A stretch of DNA of 64,000 nucleotides from Apricaphanius iberus. Taxonomy: Eukaryota; Chordata; Actinopteri; Cyprinodontiformes; Aphaniidae. Below, piece by piece: positions 10,641 through 24,057 of the stretch (the first letter of the stretch is position 1; the number at the start of each line of letters is the position of its first letter). The translations under genes were made by a program, and so were the position numbers. Location: positions 186,001-250,000 of the forward strand of contig JAPXFQ010001135.1 of assembly GCA_028564705.1 (NCBI GenBank), in the 5' to 3' direction. The notes beneath the pieces were generated by a model. It was not told where the DNA came from. It did not search any database and saw only the letters and a list, made by a program, of their open reading frames with translations.

Positions 10641-13600
10641 CTGCATAGCTAGATAATTGTTTAAAGTAAGAGTTCTTGTTTTTGTAATTTTTATTTGTAT
10701 TTTTTCATCATCCATATTTTTCCTTTCCATTTGAAAAAAATACAAATGCAGAGATTTTTCTTGATCAAGACAATTTAGTATTAAAATATTCTATCTGGTA
10801 TGAAAATAGTTCAGAGACAGATAGATATTTATTTAAAAGATTTTTAGGTCTGCGGTTATCTTTTTAATTGAAAATCAGACGTGTTACATTCAAAGTTCTC
10901 TTGGATATTAATTTTTAAGTCCCTTACTCCATAATATCATACAATAATATCATACAATACTTACTGTATGTCTTCATCCCCTTTAAATCTTGACTTTCCT
11001 TTTCCAGCATCCATTTAACAGATGCACAGTGACAGACTTTTACCTTCAGTCATTTGTTATGCAGTTTCCGTCAACCTCCCTGAAGTGTTTATCAGCAGAA
11101 ACACCTTCGACCTTTGGCTTTGACGCTCTAAAAAGTCAAAGTGATTATTTAACTCCTGGGTGCCTCTCAACAATTACCAGCACACAGGTTGATTAATGAC
11201 AGATGATGCAGGCATCTATTGCAGGTTAATTAATTCAGGTTAGGCTCCACGATCGGCTTTTTCAGGTCAAATATTCATTTTTCAAAGATATATAAATACA
11301 CTAAAAGTATGTCTCGACAGATACATCACTTTGCATTTGCCATCAGTATAAATAAATTGGCTATTGTGTTGATAAATGCTTAAATGGCAGCTAAGGGGAC
11401 AGTAGGTGTTCGGTGTAATGACTAAACTCGCTTCCTAAAATTAACAAAGAAATCTATTCAAACAGAGAAGAAGAGGTGTGCAGGTGTCTCTTAATTTTAT
11501 TCATCTTCTCCTTTGCAGAGCTATTAGCGGGTTTTGTCTTTGCCCAGCCGCCGTGTGGGCGGCCGAGTGAACAATTAAACTATTGTTAAGGCAATTGAGA
11601 ACTGATAAAACTGTTTAGATGTTGGCGTACTGTAATTACTATTAAACCATTTAACCTATAAAATATTTTCAGCGGGAGTTCAGACAGATGCTGGAGTAAA
11701 AGTTGGGGACTTTTTAAATGTTAAAGAGAAAGACAAAATGTACCTTTTTTTTAAATACAGATGGCTCAAACTCCATGTTAGTGATATATCCTTCCCCTTT
11801 AAAGGAGAAAAAGTTAATTTCACTTCCAGGCTGCACTGTGGGCAGCGAGAGATCAGGTTGCTGTCAGTGTGGAGGAAGCATAGAAGCAGTGAAAGGGTTT
11901 TTTAAATGATTATTTTCTGGCCTTCATGTGTGGGTCTAACAGATGCTGCCTGTCCTTGTGCACCTCCCCTCTGCCAGAAATATCAGGCTGGGATTTAGGA
12001 GAGGCGATGTATAATTTAACTGAACAAGTGACAGTTCATCTGCCGCAGCAGCAAAGAGCCACAATAGAAGTGCATCTCGATGTCGGAGATCCAGGCTCGC
12101 CTCGAGCCATCGCCTCCTCCTTAAAGTTCGAGTAGGAAGAAGGGAGGGCGGAATGAGGAAAGAAAACACCAACACATACTTCAGCGGGAAAACCGAACCT
12201 CCAGTGTGGCATAATGACTTTTCAGTGAAACAATAAGAAATAAATACCTTGGAGCTCCTCTATTAGTCAACACTTTAAAACCTCCTTTTTTTTCTGTCTC
12301 TTTCCGACTTCCTCTTGCTCTTAATGAGCCTCTTGTTGGAGAGGTAAGCAGGGCGGCCGTGACTTACACACCAAGGAGACTGTTCACTGTAATCACACAC
12401 AGGCTTGAGATGGAGGAAGCCTGGATTAGCTACTTTAGGGCATGTGGAGTGTTTAACATGAAGCCGTGCTCCTTCTCTTCTCCACTAGACAAACACTAGC
12501 CGTTATTAATTTCATTTGCTGACTGGAATCACCTCCCCCTTCATCCCTTCTCCTTCTCTCCTCCACTTTCTTCCTGCCTCTAAAAATCAGCATTTTTTTT
12601 TTAAATTCAGCCGTCAGTGCAAATTATTGCTGCCCGCTGTTTGGAATTACAAGGTAAGGAAGCTAAATGAAGATGAAGAATTGGAAAATGTTTCCAGTTG
12701 GAGGAATGTTGATTACCAAGGCCGGGGTCCTGAAGGATTCCCTACTATTTATCCTCATATTTTGGGCTGCATCTCCCTTCCCGCTCCCCTCCATGTTTCT
12801 CCTGGGGCATTAGAGAAGCAGCTTGCACTCAGCACTGCCAAAAGAATTTATTAGAGCAAATGGTATCGTAAGCCCTATGGAAGGCATACCTTATGTGAAG
12901 ATTTAAAAGATATTAGGAGGATGGCACAGGCGGGAACCCAGGTGTGCCTGGTAATAACCATTGTTTTTGAGTGTGTATGTGCACACCGGTGGGTGTGCAT
13001 GTGTTTACATGTGGCTCAGTCTCTGTGTTTGTAGAGCTTCTTCCTGCAAAGACATGAGGAGGAGCATAATGCACCCAAGACAGCAGAACAGACTGCTTCT
13101 GATGTGTACATACAGCATGCTATTCTGAAAGTAAACCTGAGGTGAAGTACTCAGGTTCTTAATTTACAAACAAGCCACAACACTGCATTTAATATTTAAT
13201 TGACAAAACACTACTTTCTTGTATGTATTCATGCCTCCTACCTGCTACAGGTCCAGAAGCAGTCGCTGACAGCAGTTCTGGTGAAGATGTATGCACCTGA
13301 TCTTTGCTTTGGTATCACATGTAATTCTCTATCACGTCTTTGGGATGTTAATTCTCAGCTCTGAAGTGAGCACCATTAACGATCACGCTTTTCATAGCTG
13401 AAGCAGAAGTAAAGTCTGATCTTGTCCGTTTTACAAAACACACTTAGGCACAGAAGGCATCCTGACAGGCTGGTGATTGTACAGCCTCCAAAAACACAAT
13501 AACTTATAGCGTATTCCAATAGTAATGAACAACGAAGCTAACAGAAGTGGATGACCAGTTACAATGATAAGGTGTTGTTCTGTAACCACTGGAAGTCATC

Positions 13601-13815
13601 ATTTTTCCCAAAGGGGTTTTTATGGTGGAAGCAGGATTTGCCCCTCCTGCTCTCAATCAAGATACACTGGTCATAACGTCTAAAACCAGCAGTCTTGGCT
13701 ACACTGTTTGTTTACAGAAGCGCACCTGTTGCTGGCTAAAGTGCAACGCAGCTAGGCTTCTGTGTAGAAACTCGGCACACATTTGTAACGGATCAATCAA
13801 CTGTATTTATTTATT
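10641..13815. other. unassigned; candidate conserved non-coding blocks
   Basis: No exon was recognised. The segments about 11500-11660 and 11940-12140 are non-repetitive with mixed GC content, and the first has TAATTA and CAATTA cores. They are the likeliest conserved non-coding elements in this part, a judgement from appearance only. Confidence 0.25.
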
Positions 13816-13819
13816 TTAT

Positions 13820-13843
13820 GTATTATTATTATTATTATTATTA
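13820..13843. repeat. (TTA)n microsatellite
   Basis: About eight TTA units lie in an AT-rich stretch. Confidence 0.9.
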
Positions 13844-14674
13844 ATGTTTTATTTATTTAAAGACCAAGGGGCCTGTACCAAGAAATTTGAATACAAAGAA
13901 CTGTAAAGCCACACCCCTAATATATGAACCTTCAACAGGTCTTTTTCCAGGATTAGCATGTATTGAGCTCAATTTATTCTAAATAGCTGTCCCTGCCTTG
14001 AAAAACATGGTCCTTTGTGAGGATTGTGAGTTCGAGAAGTAAGAGTTCCTATCACACAAGGCATTTTGATTTTGATTTCTTACCAAATAGGTTTCTGTAA
14101 CAAGGTTTTTCATCAGGAGCAGTGAATGTCTACAGATTAATCGATTTAGTCAAACGACAAGTATAGTTTTCATTTCATATAAATAACAGAAAATGCAAGA
14201 ACGTTTTAAAAAGAACCAAACATTTTTTTAAGGAATTTTATAGTAGACCTAAATATTCCTAAAGTTGCAGCAGAAAACCAAAAAGACATTGTGTGTTATG
14301 TTAGGTCTTACAAAGAAGGCTATTCACGGCAAGGCTGAACCTGCAAATGTCTTTTAAAAAGCAAAGTAGAGATTTAAGTAAAGATACTTTTTTACAGTGA
14401 CCTGCTGGTATATGTCTAACTTAAGTTCAAAACTGCTGTGTGCATTAGCTGCTATGAAAATAAATTCCAATCAAATGTGTTTATATTTATTTTATTTAGC
14501 TTTTGTTGGTTTGCAAAACAAAATGCAGTACAGAACAATTGTTAATAAAATGTATAAATGAGTCTGGTAATTATTTTTGATATTAGGATACATGTTAGCA
14601 AAAAAACATATACATTTTGTACCACAAACCCTTTATAAATTTTATCCTGTATTTGAATTTAATTTGGCATTGCT
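13844..14674. other. unassigned AT-rich sequence
   Basis: Nothing recognisable was seen. Confidence 0.4.
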
Positions 14675-15670
14675 ACCAGCTCAACTTGGATTTCTCACGT
14701 CAGCCTGGATTTCTGTGACACCTTCCTGGCGCTATGGAGCATAAAAGAGTTTCAGTCTTGGTCACACCTCCATAGCGATATCAGGATGGCAACTAAAATA
14801 GCCTGGAAAAATCCAGACCCTAATCTATAAAGATTAAGGGTCTGGTAACGAGTAATGATAAGGGCATAACACAAGGGGTGGAACCAAGCATGCATTTGAA
14901 AGTCTCACTTCACACAATTGAATAACGCCACGACTAATCACAACAAAACACAGTGTGATGTATCAAGAGCGGTAGCATAGCTACCAGTGGAGCAAACTGG
15001 TAGATTAAACTCTTCTGTATCCAGTCGGCAAAACAGAAAAAAAGTCCTTCTGGCAAAGGAAGGACTCAAGCGCGGTTTTCTGTTCGTGTTTTAGATGAAA
15101 AGCCAAGTCAGACTCGTTCATTGTATCGGCCAAAGCCGTTTAAAACAACTGGTATTAATCTGTAGCCACTGTTTCCTAAAGGATGCCCGATGTCACAGCC
15201 CTGCAACATCAGCTTAGCTCGCCTTTGGCCTGTCTACATCAGATACACCGATTTGATTGGTTCCCCTAACTGCTTACGTAATGCAGTAACAGTATCATTG
15301 CTTGATGCCATGCTCGATGCGATGTGTCTTGCAGAGACAATTCAAATTGTGCTCTTGAGAGACCTCTGGATTTCCAGGGTACAACTAAAAGGCATCGGCT
15401 CAAAACAATAAGGCTCAGGACCTCTTGTCTCCTCCACAGAACCTTCCTCTCTTTCCTCTGGTGAAGGAGATGGAGAGAGACTTCAACCTCATAATTGCCC
15501 TTCTCTGAGGCAATGAAGCCTGCATCGCTATTGTTCTTGCTATTCTTTCTGGCTGTCTGTGTGTGTACCGCTACAAGCAGCACTGCAGGAAACCTGCAGC
15601 ACAGGCCACGCCCTGCCGGTAGTCCACCAGGCAGCGCCTGATTTCGAGGCAATTTTCAAACACTAAATGA
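14675..15670 (+). repeat. dispersed repeat X, copy 1 (interrupted)
   Basis: The parts 14675-14798 and 15391-15670 align in order with 42878-43330. Shared words include cagcctggatttctg, gtcacacctcc/gccacacctcc, ctgaggcaatg and ttctggctgtctgtgtgtgt. The copies have many substitutions, so both are old. The family is unknown to me. Open frames on the minus strand here (up to 128 codons) have no recognised domain. The copy is split by the MITE at 14799-15382. Confidence 0.75.
14799..15382. mobile_element. 584-bp hAT-type MITE inside repeat X
   Basis: The left end TAGCCTGGAAAAATCCAGA and reverse-complemented right end GTACCCTGGAAATCCAGA form an imperfect terminal inverted repeat. It is flanked by a perfect 8-bp duplication, aactaaaa, at 14791-14798 and 15383-15390. 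The paralogue at 42.9 kb runs straight through the site with ggcaactcatgag, which confirms the boundaries. No transposase frame is present, so it is non-autonomous. An internal palindrome (gaccctaatc with gattaagggtc) sits at 14816-14845. Confidence 0.85.
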
Positions 15671-16185
15671 GACCGGACTTGCACTTTGGTAGGGTGTGAA
15701 TGACCTTTGTCTATTGCCAGGTGGTATGTTTTATGTTGGAAAACCTGCATGGTAACCAATCAACTAGGATTGCCACCAAGAGCTTGGAAGACACCTCTTG
15801 CTTATGTATGCTTGCCATTTAATGATCAATGAGCTAGCAATATAAAACATTCCCAGTATCCGCTACTGTTACTCTTACCGTCACCAAAAATGTGATAAAA
15901 TAAATAAAATCCTGTAAGGCTTCTAAATAAAAACAAGCATGTACTATAGGTCTTTAACATCTTGTATGTTATGGTTAGCTCCAACAATGCTTGCATTAGT
16001 TTGGTGTGGAGTTAATTAGATTTAGCTTCAACTCCTTAGTTTCTGTTGGGTTAAAAAAAAAAAAATTTAAAAGAGAAGAAAAATATTTCCTCTTGTTCAT
16101 TAACATAGAAAGTTGTATTGGACCAGTTCTTATGTGTTTTTTGTGTGTATGCTCTGTCTTCTTAAACTACCAGTCAGTCATGACA
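15671..16185. other. unassigned sequence
   Basis: No gene or repeat was recognised. Confidence 0.4.
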
Positions 16186-16292
16186 GATGGTTCCTCATTT
16201 GGAGGCATGTTTTGGTGGAGGTTTTTTCCTGTGAAATTAGAGTTCTCCTCTCCACTGTCACTGCATTCATGCTTAGTATGAGGGATACCAAA
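16186..16292 (+). repeat. L2 3'-UTR relic
   Basis: The words ggaggttttttcctgtga, ccactgtcactgcattcatg and gcttagtatgagggat correspond in order to the 3' UTR of the L2 at 34549-39116 (there ggaggtttcttcctgtta, ccactgtcgctgcatacttg and ctcagtatgagggat on the minus strand). It is an old fragment. Confidence 0.75.
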
Positions 16293-19142
16293 AAATTTAA
16301 GAACCAGTGTCAATACCAGTGGCTGTATATTAGGAGGAGTGAATGCTACTAGTTGGTTACTGAATGGTATTGATTTAGTTTTCTTGAATATATATATTCT
16401 TTAAATTAATTTACATTAAAACCTGAACTCTACTGCATTTTTAAATGCATTCAATCAAATAGAAATGTTAGAACAAATAAACAAATAAGGTAAAATAAAA
16501 TATATGTAAATAAAGAAAGTAAGAAGGAGAAATAAATAAATAAATATGATCAAAATTGAAATAGGGTTGTAAAATAACAATAATAATAAACATAAAGAAT
16601 ATGAATAATACAAATCTATAAAATATAATATATCAAATGCTGTCATAACAAAAGTATTAAAAGAATGTAAATACACAAAAAAATTGATTAATATTAGTAC
16701 ATAAAATAAATCTGAATAACATGTATTTATTTAAAATAATACACATACAACGCTGAAATAAAATTATGAACAAAAGCCAAAATAATTCCTAACTACAAAG
16801 GGTAAAAATTCCACAAACAAATAAAAATCAATTGAATTGTTTTAAAATTATGAATTGTTAAAGATTTTTCTTTGCAACGCTTATCCTCACGACTCATTCC
16901 AAGTTTTTACCTATTTATCATAAAATGCTATGTTTATGACATATGTATCCTGATCCAGAGAGAGAAGATGCAGAGTGAAGTTACTGACGTTTTATTATGT
17001 GTATTTTTGAAACTAAGTGTGGCCTAGGCCCTTGGATGAACATAACAGAGACCAATATTTAATGCGAAATAACTTTTTTGCAATATGCTTTTAGTAATCT
17101 AGCCGTAATTGCTGAAATTTTTACATTTAATTTTACCTTTATGTATGAAAACTGTTTAATTTCTATCCATAATGCCAAACTATGTCCATTGAAAACTAAA
17201 TTTCATTTGGCTCAAAAAACTAAACGTGCAATAATTTCAGGCTTCCGCAACGGCTGTAGCTGTTTTTGGTGTTTAAAATGCGTATTAAGTGTAGTAAGGT
17301 AGCAGCACCTTCCCCAAATTATGCAGCTCAATTATTCCATGAGCAACACCTGCAAAACAAATTTGGCATTCAAATTTGCTAAGGATGATCAAACAACGCC
17401 GAAACACTGTCATTATTTCTCCCTCACACATTCAGCAGCACTAGCAGCAGTGAGGGGAGGAGGAAAGAGAAAAAAATACTGTCGTTTTCTTTTTTTCAGG
17501 ATGCACTGAATTAACTATTCAGCTGGAAGCAAACTTCATTTTATAGGTTTCATTCACCTCATTTCCCAAAGTGTATTTAACTGCCGTTGCAAACACAACA
17601 ACGTAAATCGATTTGGATCCACAAAATCTCACCTGCTAGGAAAAGAAGCATCATTCTCAACTTTTTGAATTTAATTTCTATATATTGGACAAGTTTTACA
17701 GGTAAGGTCCAAAAACAAGAAACTTTAAGAATTTGTCAACTTTAGAAATATTTTTTTTTTCTTTTATCTGGCTGTGAAAACAGCAATCGTATCTTGCCCT
17801 TTTTTCCTGCACTCTGACGTTAGATAAAGAGAAATCAGCACTAATGAATTGCGCCTCCCCGGATATAATTCTGTAATAGCTATAATCAGGCCGTTTTCAG
17901 CACATGAATATACATGGCCAGCATCAGCTGTAATCCAGTTGGTGGTCAATTTTCTTGCAGCTCTGCCAGTTGTGGAATATTCCTTCTTCCCAGCTCTTCC
18001 TTAATGTTATCAGGTAACACACACTGGCATTAAATCCCACAGCAAAATAAAAGCCTTCTTTTGGAAGCCTCCACAGCAGACAATGTTGCTATCACCAAAA
18101 ACCCTTTAAGTGTTCGTGTTTTAATGTCATTATGGTGCCACGAAGCAGCAAACAGACCAGGCAGGAGGAGGGAGTGAAAAAAAGGAGAGCCATGGCTTGA
18201 AAAGAGAAAACCCTACACAAGACCTCAAGGTACATTTGCTCTGAGGAAAGACAAAAAGGCTCCACGAATGGCAAAAACAAACGGGAAGGGTTTATTACGT
18301 TCACGACGTGAATGGTGGAACAACGGCCTCGGCAGTGCTCACTGACAGCCTGTAAAGCTGCAGATTTGTGCCCATTAGTCACACATTTTAGCAAGAAGGT
18401 GGTTTCTAAAGTGCATTGATGAGGATTACAGTTCTATCCTTTCCTGTCTTCCTTTCAAAGCAAAAACACCAGGCTGAAATCCTCAGATGCCAGGAGGTTT
18501 CTGCAAAGAAAAGAGTGGAGTAACTATTGTGTTTGTTTTCTCAAATGGCAATCCGTGGGGGTATTAGAGGGCTTAATCTGTGATTAATATATTAATGATA
18601 CAAAAAAGGCAGCTGTTTCCTGAAGTTTACACCATCCCACTTCACTGGAAGGTTTGTTTACGTATGGCCTGGAATGCATAACAGGTTTGGTTGAGATTAC
18701 ATGGGGGCACTCGGGTGTGATTAAACCACGAAGGATTTATATAATCTCAGTTTTTTGAGTTACTGACATTTTGTAATCATAGAAGAGTCTTCTGTTAAAA
18801 TAGAAAGTATCAGGTTGGTTCTGCCGACCAAATGCATTAATTGGACATTCTTTGGAGTTTTGGCTGTACGCTACTCTGGCAAAGACAAAAAGATGTCAGC
18901 AATTACCTTAAAAGACGCAACTGCTGCTCCCTATTAATCTGGGAAGGGCTAGAAGGCAAACCAATTTTCATCACATGGTGAGAATTATTATTTATAGTTA
19001 GGACAGATGTCAATCTTCCCAGAAGTGGATGTTTTAGCAAATTTACCCCAACGTAAGCTAGTGTCATTTTTAGAAAAACTAAACATAAAAAAAATCTCAG
19101 GAGCTACAGGTCAGAGTTAGCTTGTTAAAGATAAATGTTGAG
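16293..19142. other. unassigned, very AT-rich 16380-16860
   Basis: The 16380-16860 segment is AT-dominated low-complexity DNA. The rest shows no gene or recognised repeat. The block 18530-18690, which is non-repetitive, is a weak conserved non-coding candidate. Confidence 0.35.
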
Positions 19143-20615
19143 CAGGGCCGGTGCTAGCCAGTCGGGTGCCCTAAGCACAAATGCTCTGTTGTGCACCCCC
19201 CCCCAACAACCACCACCAAAAAAAAGAACGACACCACAGTATCAATTTATTATTAGTAATGTGTCTTCAATAAATACTATACGTAAGTACAAAAACCTGC
19301 TTAATATTTACATAATATAACATACTCAACCCAGGAACTTCGCCGTCTTATTCTGTAGAACTAAATTACAGATTCACATATGCACCAGTATAGAAGCTAC
19401 AGACCTGATGGCTGGCAGCTGATTTTGTGCACTTAAACTGCTGGTGGATGGTTGATCTGAATTTTTGTCCTTGGCTTGAATTCCTCCTTGCATGTACTTG
19501 TACATTGAACCTGCATTGAAACACACAAAGAAAATTTGTCATATTCATTTTAAAATGAAATACATGTTTAAGCCATGGTTATAGAAAATAAAATAAACTG
19601 CAATACATTGTGTTTAGGTTTATGTTGGCTTATAAATCAATGGGCTGTGACGTGACTAAATTCAGAACTATTTAACCTTTATCGAGAAGAACTAAAGAGG
19701 CACAATATAAACATTCTGTACACAACTACAAAACTCTAAATAGGAAGGGAGGAGATTACCATAAATATGTTTTATTTTCTTTCTGTTTCAAAACAGCACA
19801 GACATCTGACCTCACAGAGGAAACTTTTTTCCTGATGAAGATTTATTAGAAGGAACTTAATAAAACAAAACAAAAAATCTTCAAACTCTTAGAACATCTT
19901 TACATTAAGGTCCATATTTTAGATTAACAACCTTTAACACCACTGTTCAGAGTAAATACTTTTAGATACAAGCCTGACAAACAGGCTGAATAAGGGATAG
20001 GATGAATAAGGGATTTTTTTAACCTATTTTTTCTTTAAGAGAATAACTGCCAACAGTAAAAAGCTCCAAAGTTTCTCTGAGTTTGTCTCGCTATCAGCCT
20101 CTCTCATAGCTGGTATAAGGAGGACGGGAGGCAGGACAGAGCAGTGCAGTCGCCCTGACTTTTACCAGAGCTGAGAACGAAATGCGCCCAAACAGCGAAG
20201 ATAAAGTCAAAATGTACAGAAGCAGTGGACAAAAAAAAATAAATAAATATCCTGAAATGCTACATACTTACAAAACATTTGGCTGACAACAGATAAATTA
20301 ACAACAATATAGCTAGTTCGAATTTAAGCTAGGTCAGACAGATAAATGTTACAAAATTATCATTGTCATTAAAAGGGACGTGGACAGGGTGACGACGGAT
20401 GAGAAAGAGGTCCATCTTTTTTCTTTATGTCTTTTTTTCTTTTTATATTGCTTACTATTAACTTGTTCTGCATATTTTTAAATTCTTAATCTGTCTTTGT
20501 CATTATTATGATTATGATGATGATGATGATTATTATTAGCTCAGTTGGTGCCCCTGCAGCCAGCTTGGTGCCCTAAACACAGTGTGTGATGCGTGTGGGT
20601 GTAGCACCGCCGCTG
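19143..20615. mobile_element. non-autonomous hAT-like element, 1.47 kb
   Basis: The left end CAGGGCCGGTGCTAGCC and the reverse-complemented right end CAGCGGCGGTGCTACAC agree at 12 of the first 14 bases. Subterminal GTGCCCTAAGCAC and its counterpart GTGCCCTAAACAC also face each other. The 8-bp flanks (atgttgag and atgatttt) are diverged, so the insertion is old. No transposase reading frame survives. A GAT-rich simple repeat lies at 20505-20540. Confidence 0.6.
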
Positions 20616-20639
20616 ATGATTTTTTGTTTGGAAAGGTTG

Positions 20640-21265
20640 AAGATGAAAGCACCTTCTCTCAAGCTAAAGCATGCTAGCAAAACTTAAGTTAGAGACGTTT
20701 GATCTGAAAGAACAACCAAATTGTTCAACCATATTCCTTTGAACGGATAAGACCGAAGTAGAATTTAAGCACCATAATAGGTACCAATATGTTCTGAGAA
20801 AAACAAATGAATGCATGGCATGGATACATTTTTGCCAGAGGTCAAGCATGGTGGTGGAGGGATGAATGTTAAAAATGAAGTTTACGGAAATTAAATCTGA
20901 ACAAACCACAAAACCTCTTGAAGAATATGTCTCAGGCAACCAAATTAGGAGTAAAAACCATAAACCAAATGATGAAGATGGAGGTGGAGGTTGATGATTT
21001 GGGCTCGTTTTTTAGCCACTGGACCTGAACTCCAAGCATTTACATCTTGATGCCAAAGTATTCTTAAGTTAAGTCAGGCCTTCTGTCCGACAGCTGAAAC
21101 TTTACCAACACTAGGTAACCAACAGGACAATAGCCCCAAACATAGCAGCTAATCTACAACACAATGGCAGAAAAACTTGAGTCAATGTCTTGCAATGGGT
21201 CTTTCAAAAATCAAGACTTCAGATAGCCTGAAATATGTTGGACCCTAAACAGAGATATGTAAAAA
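20640..21265 (+). pseudogene. Tc1-like transposase relic
   Basis: Nucleotide words follow a fish Tc1 transposase in order: aagcatggtggtggaggg at about 20845-20862, gatgatttgggctcgttttt at 20993, agccactggacctgaa, tctgtccgacagctgaaac, aacaggacaatagcccca, atctacaacacaatggc and cttgcaatggg up to about 21200. In the family this region includes the catalytic DDE core that cuts and joins DNA at TA sites. Here every frame is interrupted, and an extra ~130 bp separates the first two words, so the gene is dead. The termini were not located. Confidence 0.7.
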
Positions 21266-21277
21266 ATGTATTGCTGT

Positions 21278-21533
21278 TAAATGGACTGTACTTATACAGC
21301 GCTTTTCTAGTCATACTGACCACTCAAAGCACTTTACATTGAGCCACATTCACCCATTCACACTCACATACCGACAGCCAACATGGCTCGGTAGGACAAT
21401 GTTTTTGGGGTTAAGTGCCTTGCCCAGGGGCACATCAACATGTGATTGGAGGAAGCTGGAATCAAACCTACAACCCTCCGATTGCAAGCCAACTCTACTC
21501 TACCGCTGAGCCACAGTCACGCCTTGAGTAAAT
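21278..21533. repeat. teleost LINE/SINE-type tail repeat (GCGCTTTTCTAGTC family)
   Basis: It starts aaatggactgtacttata then cagcgcttttctagtc, continues ccactcaaagcactttacat, and ends with ctctaccgctgagccac. This is one of the commonest dispersed sequences in acanthomorph genomes, remembered as the tail region of an L2-group LINE. It has no coding content. Confidence 0.7.
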
Positions 21534-22355
21534 GTTGACTTATATTGAACTGGAGCTTGGTATTGATTAACATTTCAAGACTGATTGTATTCCAATTCCA
21601 AAGTTTTTATCAAATTTAAAATCGATTATCACAATCCCATCCAATCCAATCTGTTCCAATTCAATATTGCTATAGGTCAGTGCTAATAAAAGCTTTTTTT
21701 AAGATGTTAATAATATACTGGTAATTCGTTAATATAACACTGCATGTATAACATTTCACCAGGGGAATCTGTATTGACCCTGTTAGACCTAAAACCTAGT
21801 TTATACTTTTCCATCTACGTCATAACGGAGAGAAGCAATGGCATTATCCAGCGACGAAACGGCTCTCTGTCACCTATGCAACGATGGACGGAGTAGAGTA
21901 CAATTTTCTAACTATGCACTTCTGTCAGCAGAGAACATATGCCTGTGGTTGGTCAGCTCAACAACAGCCAGAGATCATTTCACCAGAACAGTGCTCTATA
22001 GGTAATGTAATCAGTAGTCGATACAGTGAAATAGTAGGCAGGGCCGCCATAAAAAGTCAGCACCCCCTGCTGTCCTGGTGGGGAATTACTTTGCAACACT
22101 TAAAAAACAACGGAGAGCTATAAACGTCTTCATCAATATGTCTGTGTCTGGGTGCAAACTTGTTGACAGAGAGGTATAAACAATGCTTAAACCTCTAAAT
22201 GGTGATCTGGACCTTTCCTCTCTATTTTAGCTGTAAAAAGGGCAAGCTATGTTAAACAATTAAATAGATTTTTGGAATGGCGAATCGATTTGATTTTTAA
22301 AGGAATTGACTCAAAATCGATTGTTCGATTTTTTTCAACACAGCACTACATGGAA
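21534..22355. other. unassigned; possible MITE 21797-22195
   Basis: gtttatac near 21799 faces gtataaac near 22185, a pattern seen at Harbinger/ISL2EU-type MITE ends. The inverted repeat is short and no convincing target duplication was seen. Confidence 0.25.
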
Positions 22356-22616
22356 CACTGGTGAGGAACCCCTGCCTGTCTGTGAAAGGCCGGGACTCTA
22401 ACTCCTACTCAACTACATTTATTGAAAGTAGTTAATTACAAACTTTTAACTGCAAAAATGTTGTTTGATAATGTAGGCTATACAATTATCTTTTTGTCTT
22501 TACATTTTTATAAATGTAATATTTACAAGCATGATTTTGATAACCTCACAACCACAGAACAGACAAAATTGTGTGGACCTCTGCAATCTCAAGGGACCCC
22601 AAGTTGGTAACCACTG
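22356..22616. mobile_element. short hAT MITE
   Basis: The right end, reverse-complemented, is CAGTGGTTACCAACTTGGGG, the classic hAT-Charlie terminus. The left end CACTGGTGAGGAACCCC is a diverged partner. The flanks acatggaa and agatagaa agree at 6 of 8 bases, in line with an 8-bp target duplication. It has no coding content. Confidence 0.55.
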
Positions 22617-24057
22617 AGATAGAAGATAAGGACAAAAGTGTAAGAAATGTTGCTAAATAGAAAGGGAATTATGTGATATTTACTACAAAATATATATACC
22701 CTTATTGCTATAATTGTCACAAAAAAAAAATAACAAAGCAGGCAGAAGTCTTTCTACTCATGAAAAGAATCTGAGCATTTTGTAAGTGTTAAAACATTAC
22801 ATTTAATTTCACATCAATAAAAGCAACTCTGATGATCTCAGGAATTTCATGACTTTGTTTTTGTGAAAATATAAATCAGCTCCAGCTTTTGATGCATAAA
22901 ACCTTCATTCAGTGGTGAATCTGGTGATTCTGACATTCATTTTCACTGCTTGTAATGCATCAAACATCCAACATTAGCTATTAGACATTTTTGTTTAATT
23001 ATTTTTTGCTGTTATACGATATTTATTTTTTATAAAATGAGTTATAATTTGATGCATTTCTTTTTTTAATACTTTGACAGGGCCCACACTTTTGGGAAAC
23101 CTCTACTGAACAGAAAATGTGCCAAATCTGATGCTTCAAATTTGTATTGAAAATAGAAGAACAAACATTTATTTAAAGGTTGGATATGGAAAATGAGCAT
23201 GATATTCTCATCTAGTTTATGTAGGTTGTAATTGCAATAATAAAAACATCATTCCAACTGTTCTAGTTGCCTGGTTCACTGCCGATACGCCCACTGACTG
23301 AACTGTTTCCAATGAAGACTGTATTTCAGATGAGTTTAACTGACAGCTAACGTTAGCTAAGTTAGTAAGTGAGTTAGCTTACTGATCCAGAAGGAAAGTC
23401 CCCATTTCTGCGCGTGTTTGATGCTTTGGAAATATTTTTTGTGGGTCCATCTAGAGTAGGTTTCACCTAAAGTTACTTGAGTTTATATTCTTCTCCTCTT
23501 CTGAGAAAGATGACAATATCTCCTGGGCTCTGAAGCAGCTGTTTGACTTGCTGACTCCCCCATTCCTCCCAGTACAAGCCGAGCTGTGCACAAGTTAATT
23601 GTCGTGCCTGTTTTAAATGTACATTTTATTATATTTTAATTTAAATATAATTTTTCAAGAAAATGTGGTCTACACTCCTCTGAAATTCTCCTCTGATTTT
23701 TTTTTTTAAATGTAGCTTTTTATAAAAATGTTCCACATTCAACCTTTAATTAATATCACAACCTCCAGAAGAAATAACGGACAAAATATTAATCCACTCC
23801 TGTTTGCTTTTTTAGTTTAACTTTTTTTGTCCATCACAACCACATCCTTTCATCTGTTTTATAAGGATTTCATATGACAGAACCACTCAAAAAAGATCAT
23901 AATTGGAAGTGGGAAGAAAACGATACATGTTTGTCAACATTATTTACATATAAAGATCTGAGAGTGGCTTGCATTTATTTACCGCCCTCTTTATTCTGAT
24001 TACTCTAAGTAAAACACAGTCCAATTACTTTCAAAAGTCTCAAGACAGTTTCTGAGG
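22617..24057. other. unassigned AT-rich sequence
   Basis: No gene or recognised repeat was seen. Confidence 0.4.

Noticed and set aside
12516..12854. 112-codon + strand frame as an exon
   Set aside because: It is low-complexity at the start, with no family resemblance or neighbouring exon signal.
15266..15652. 128-codon minus frame as a gene
   Set aside because: It spans the MITE/repeat X boundary and is not preserved in repeat X copy 2.
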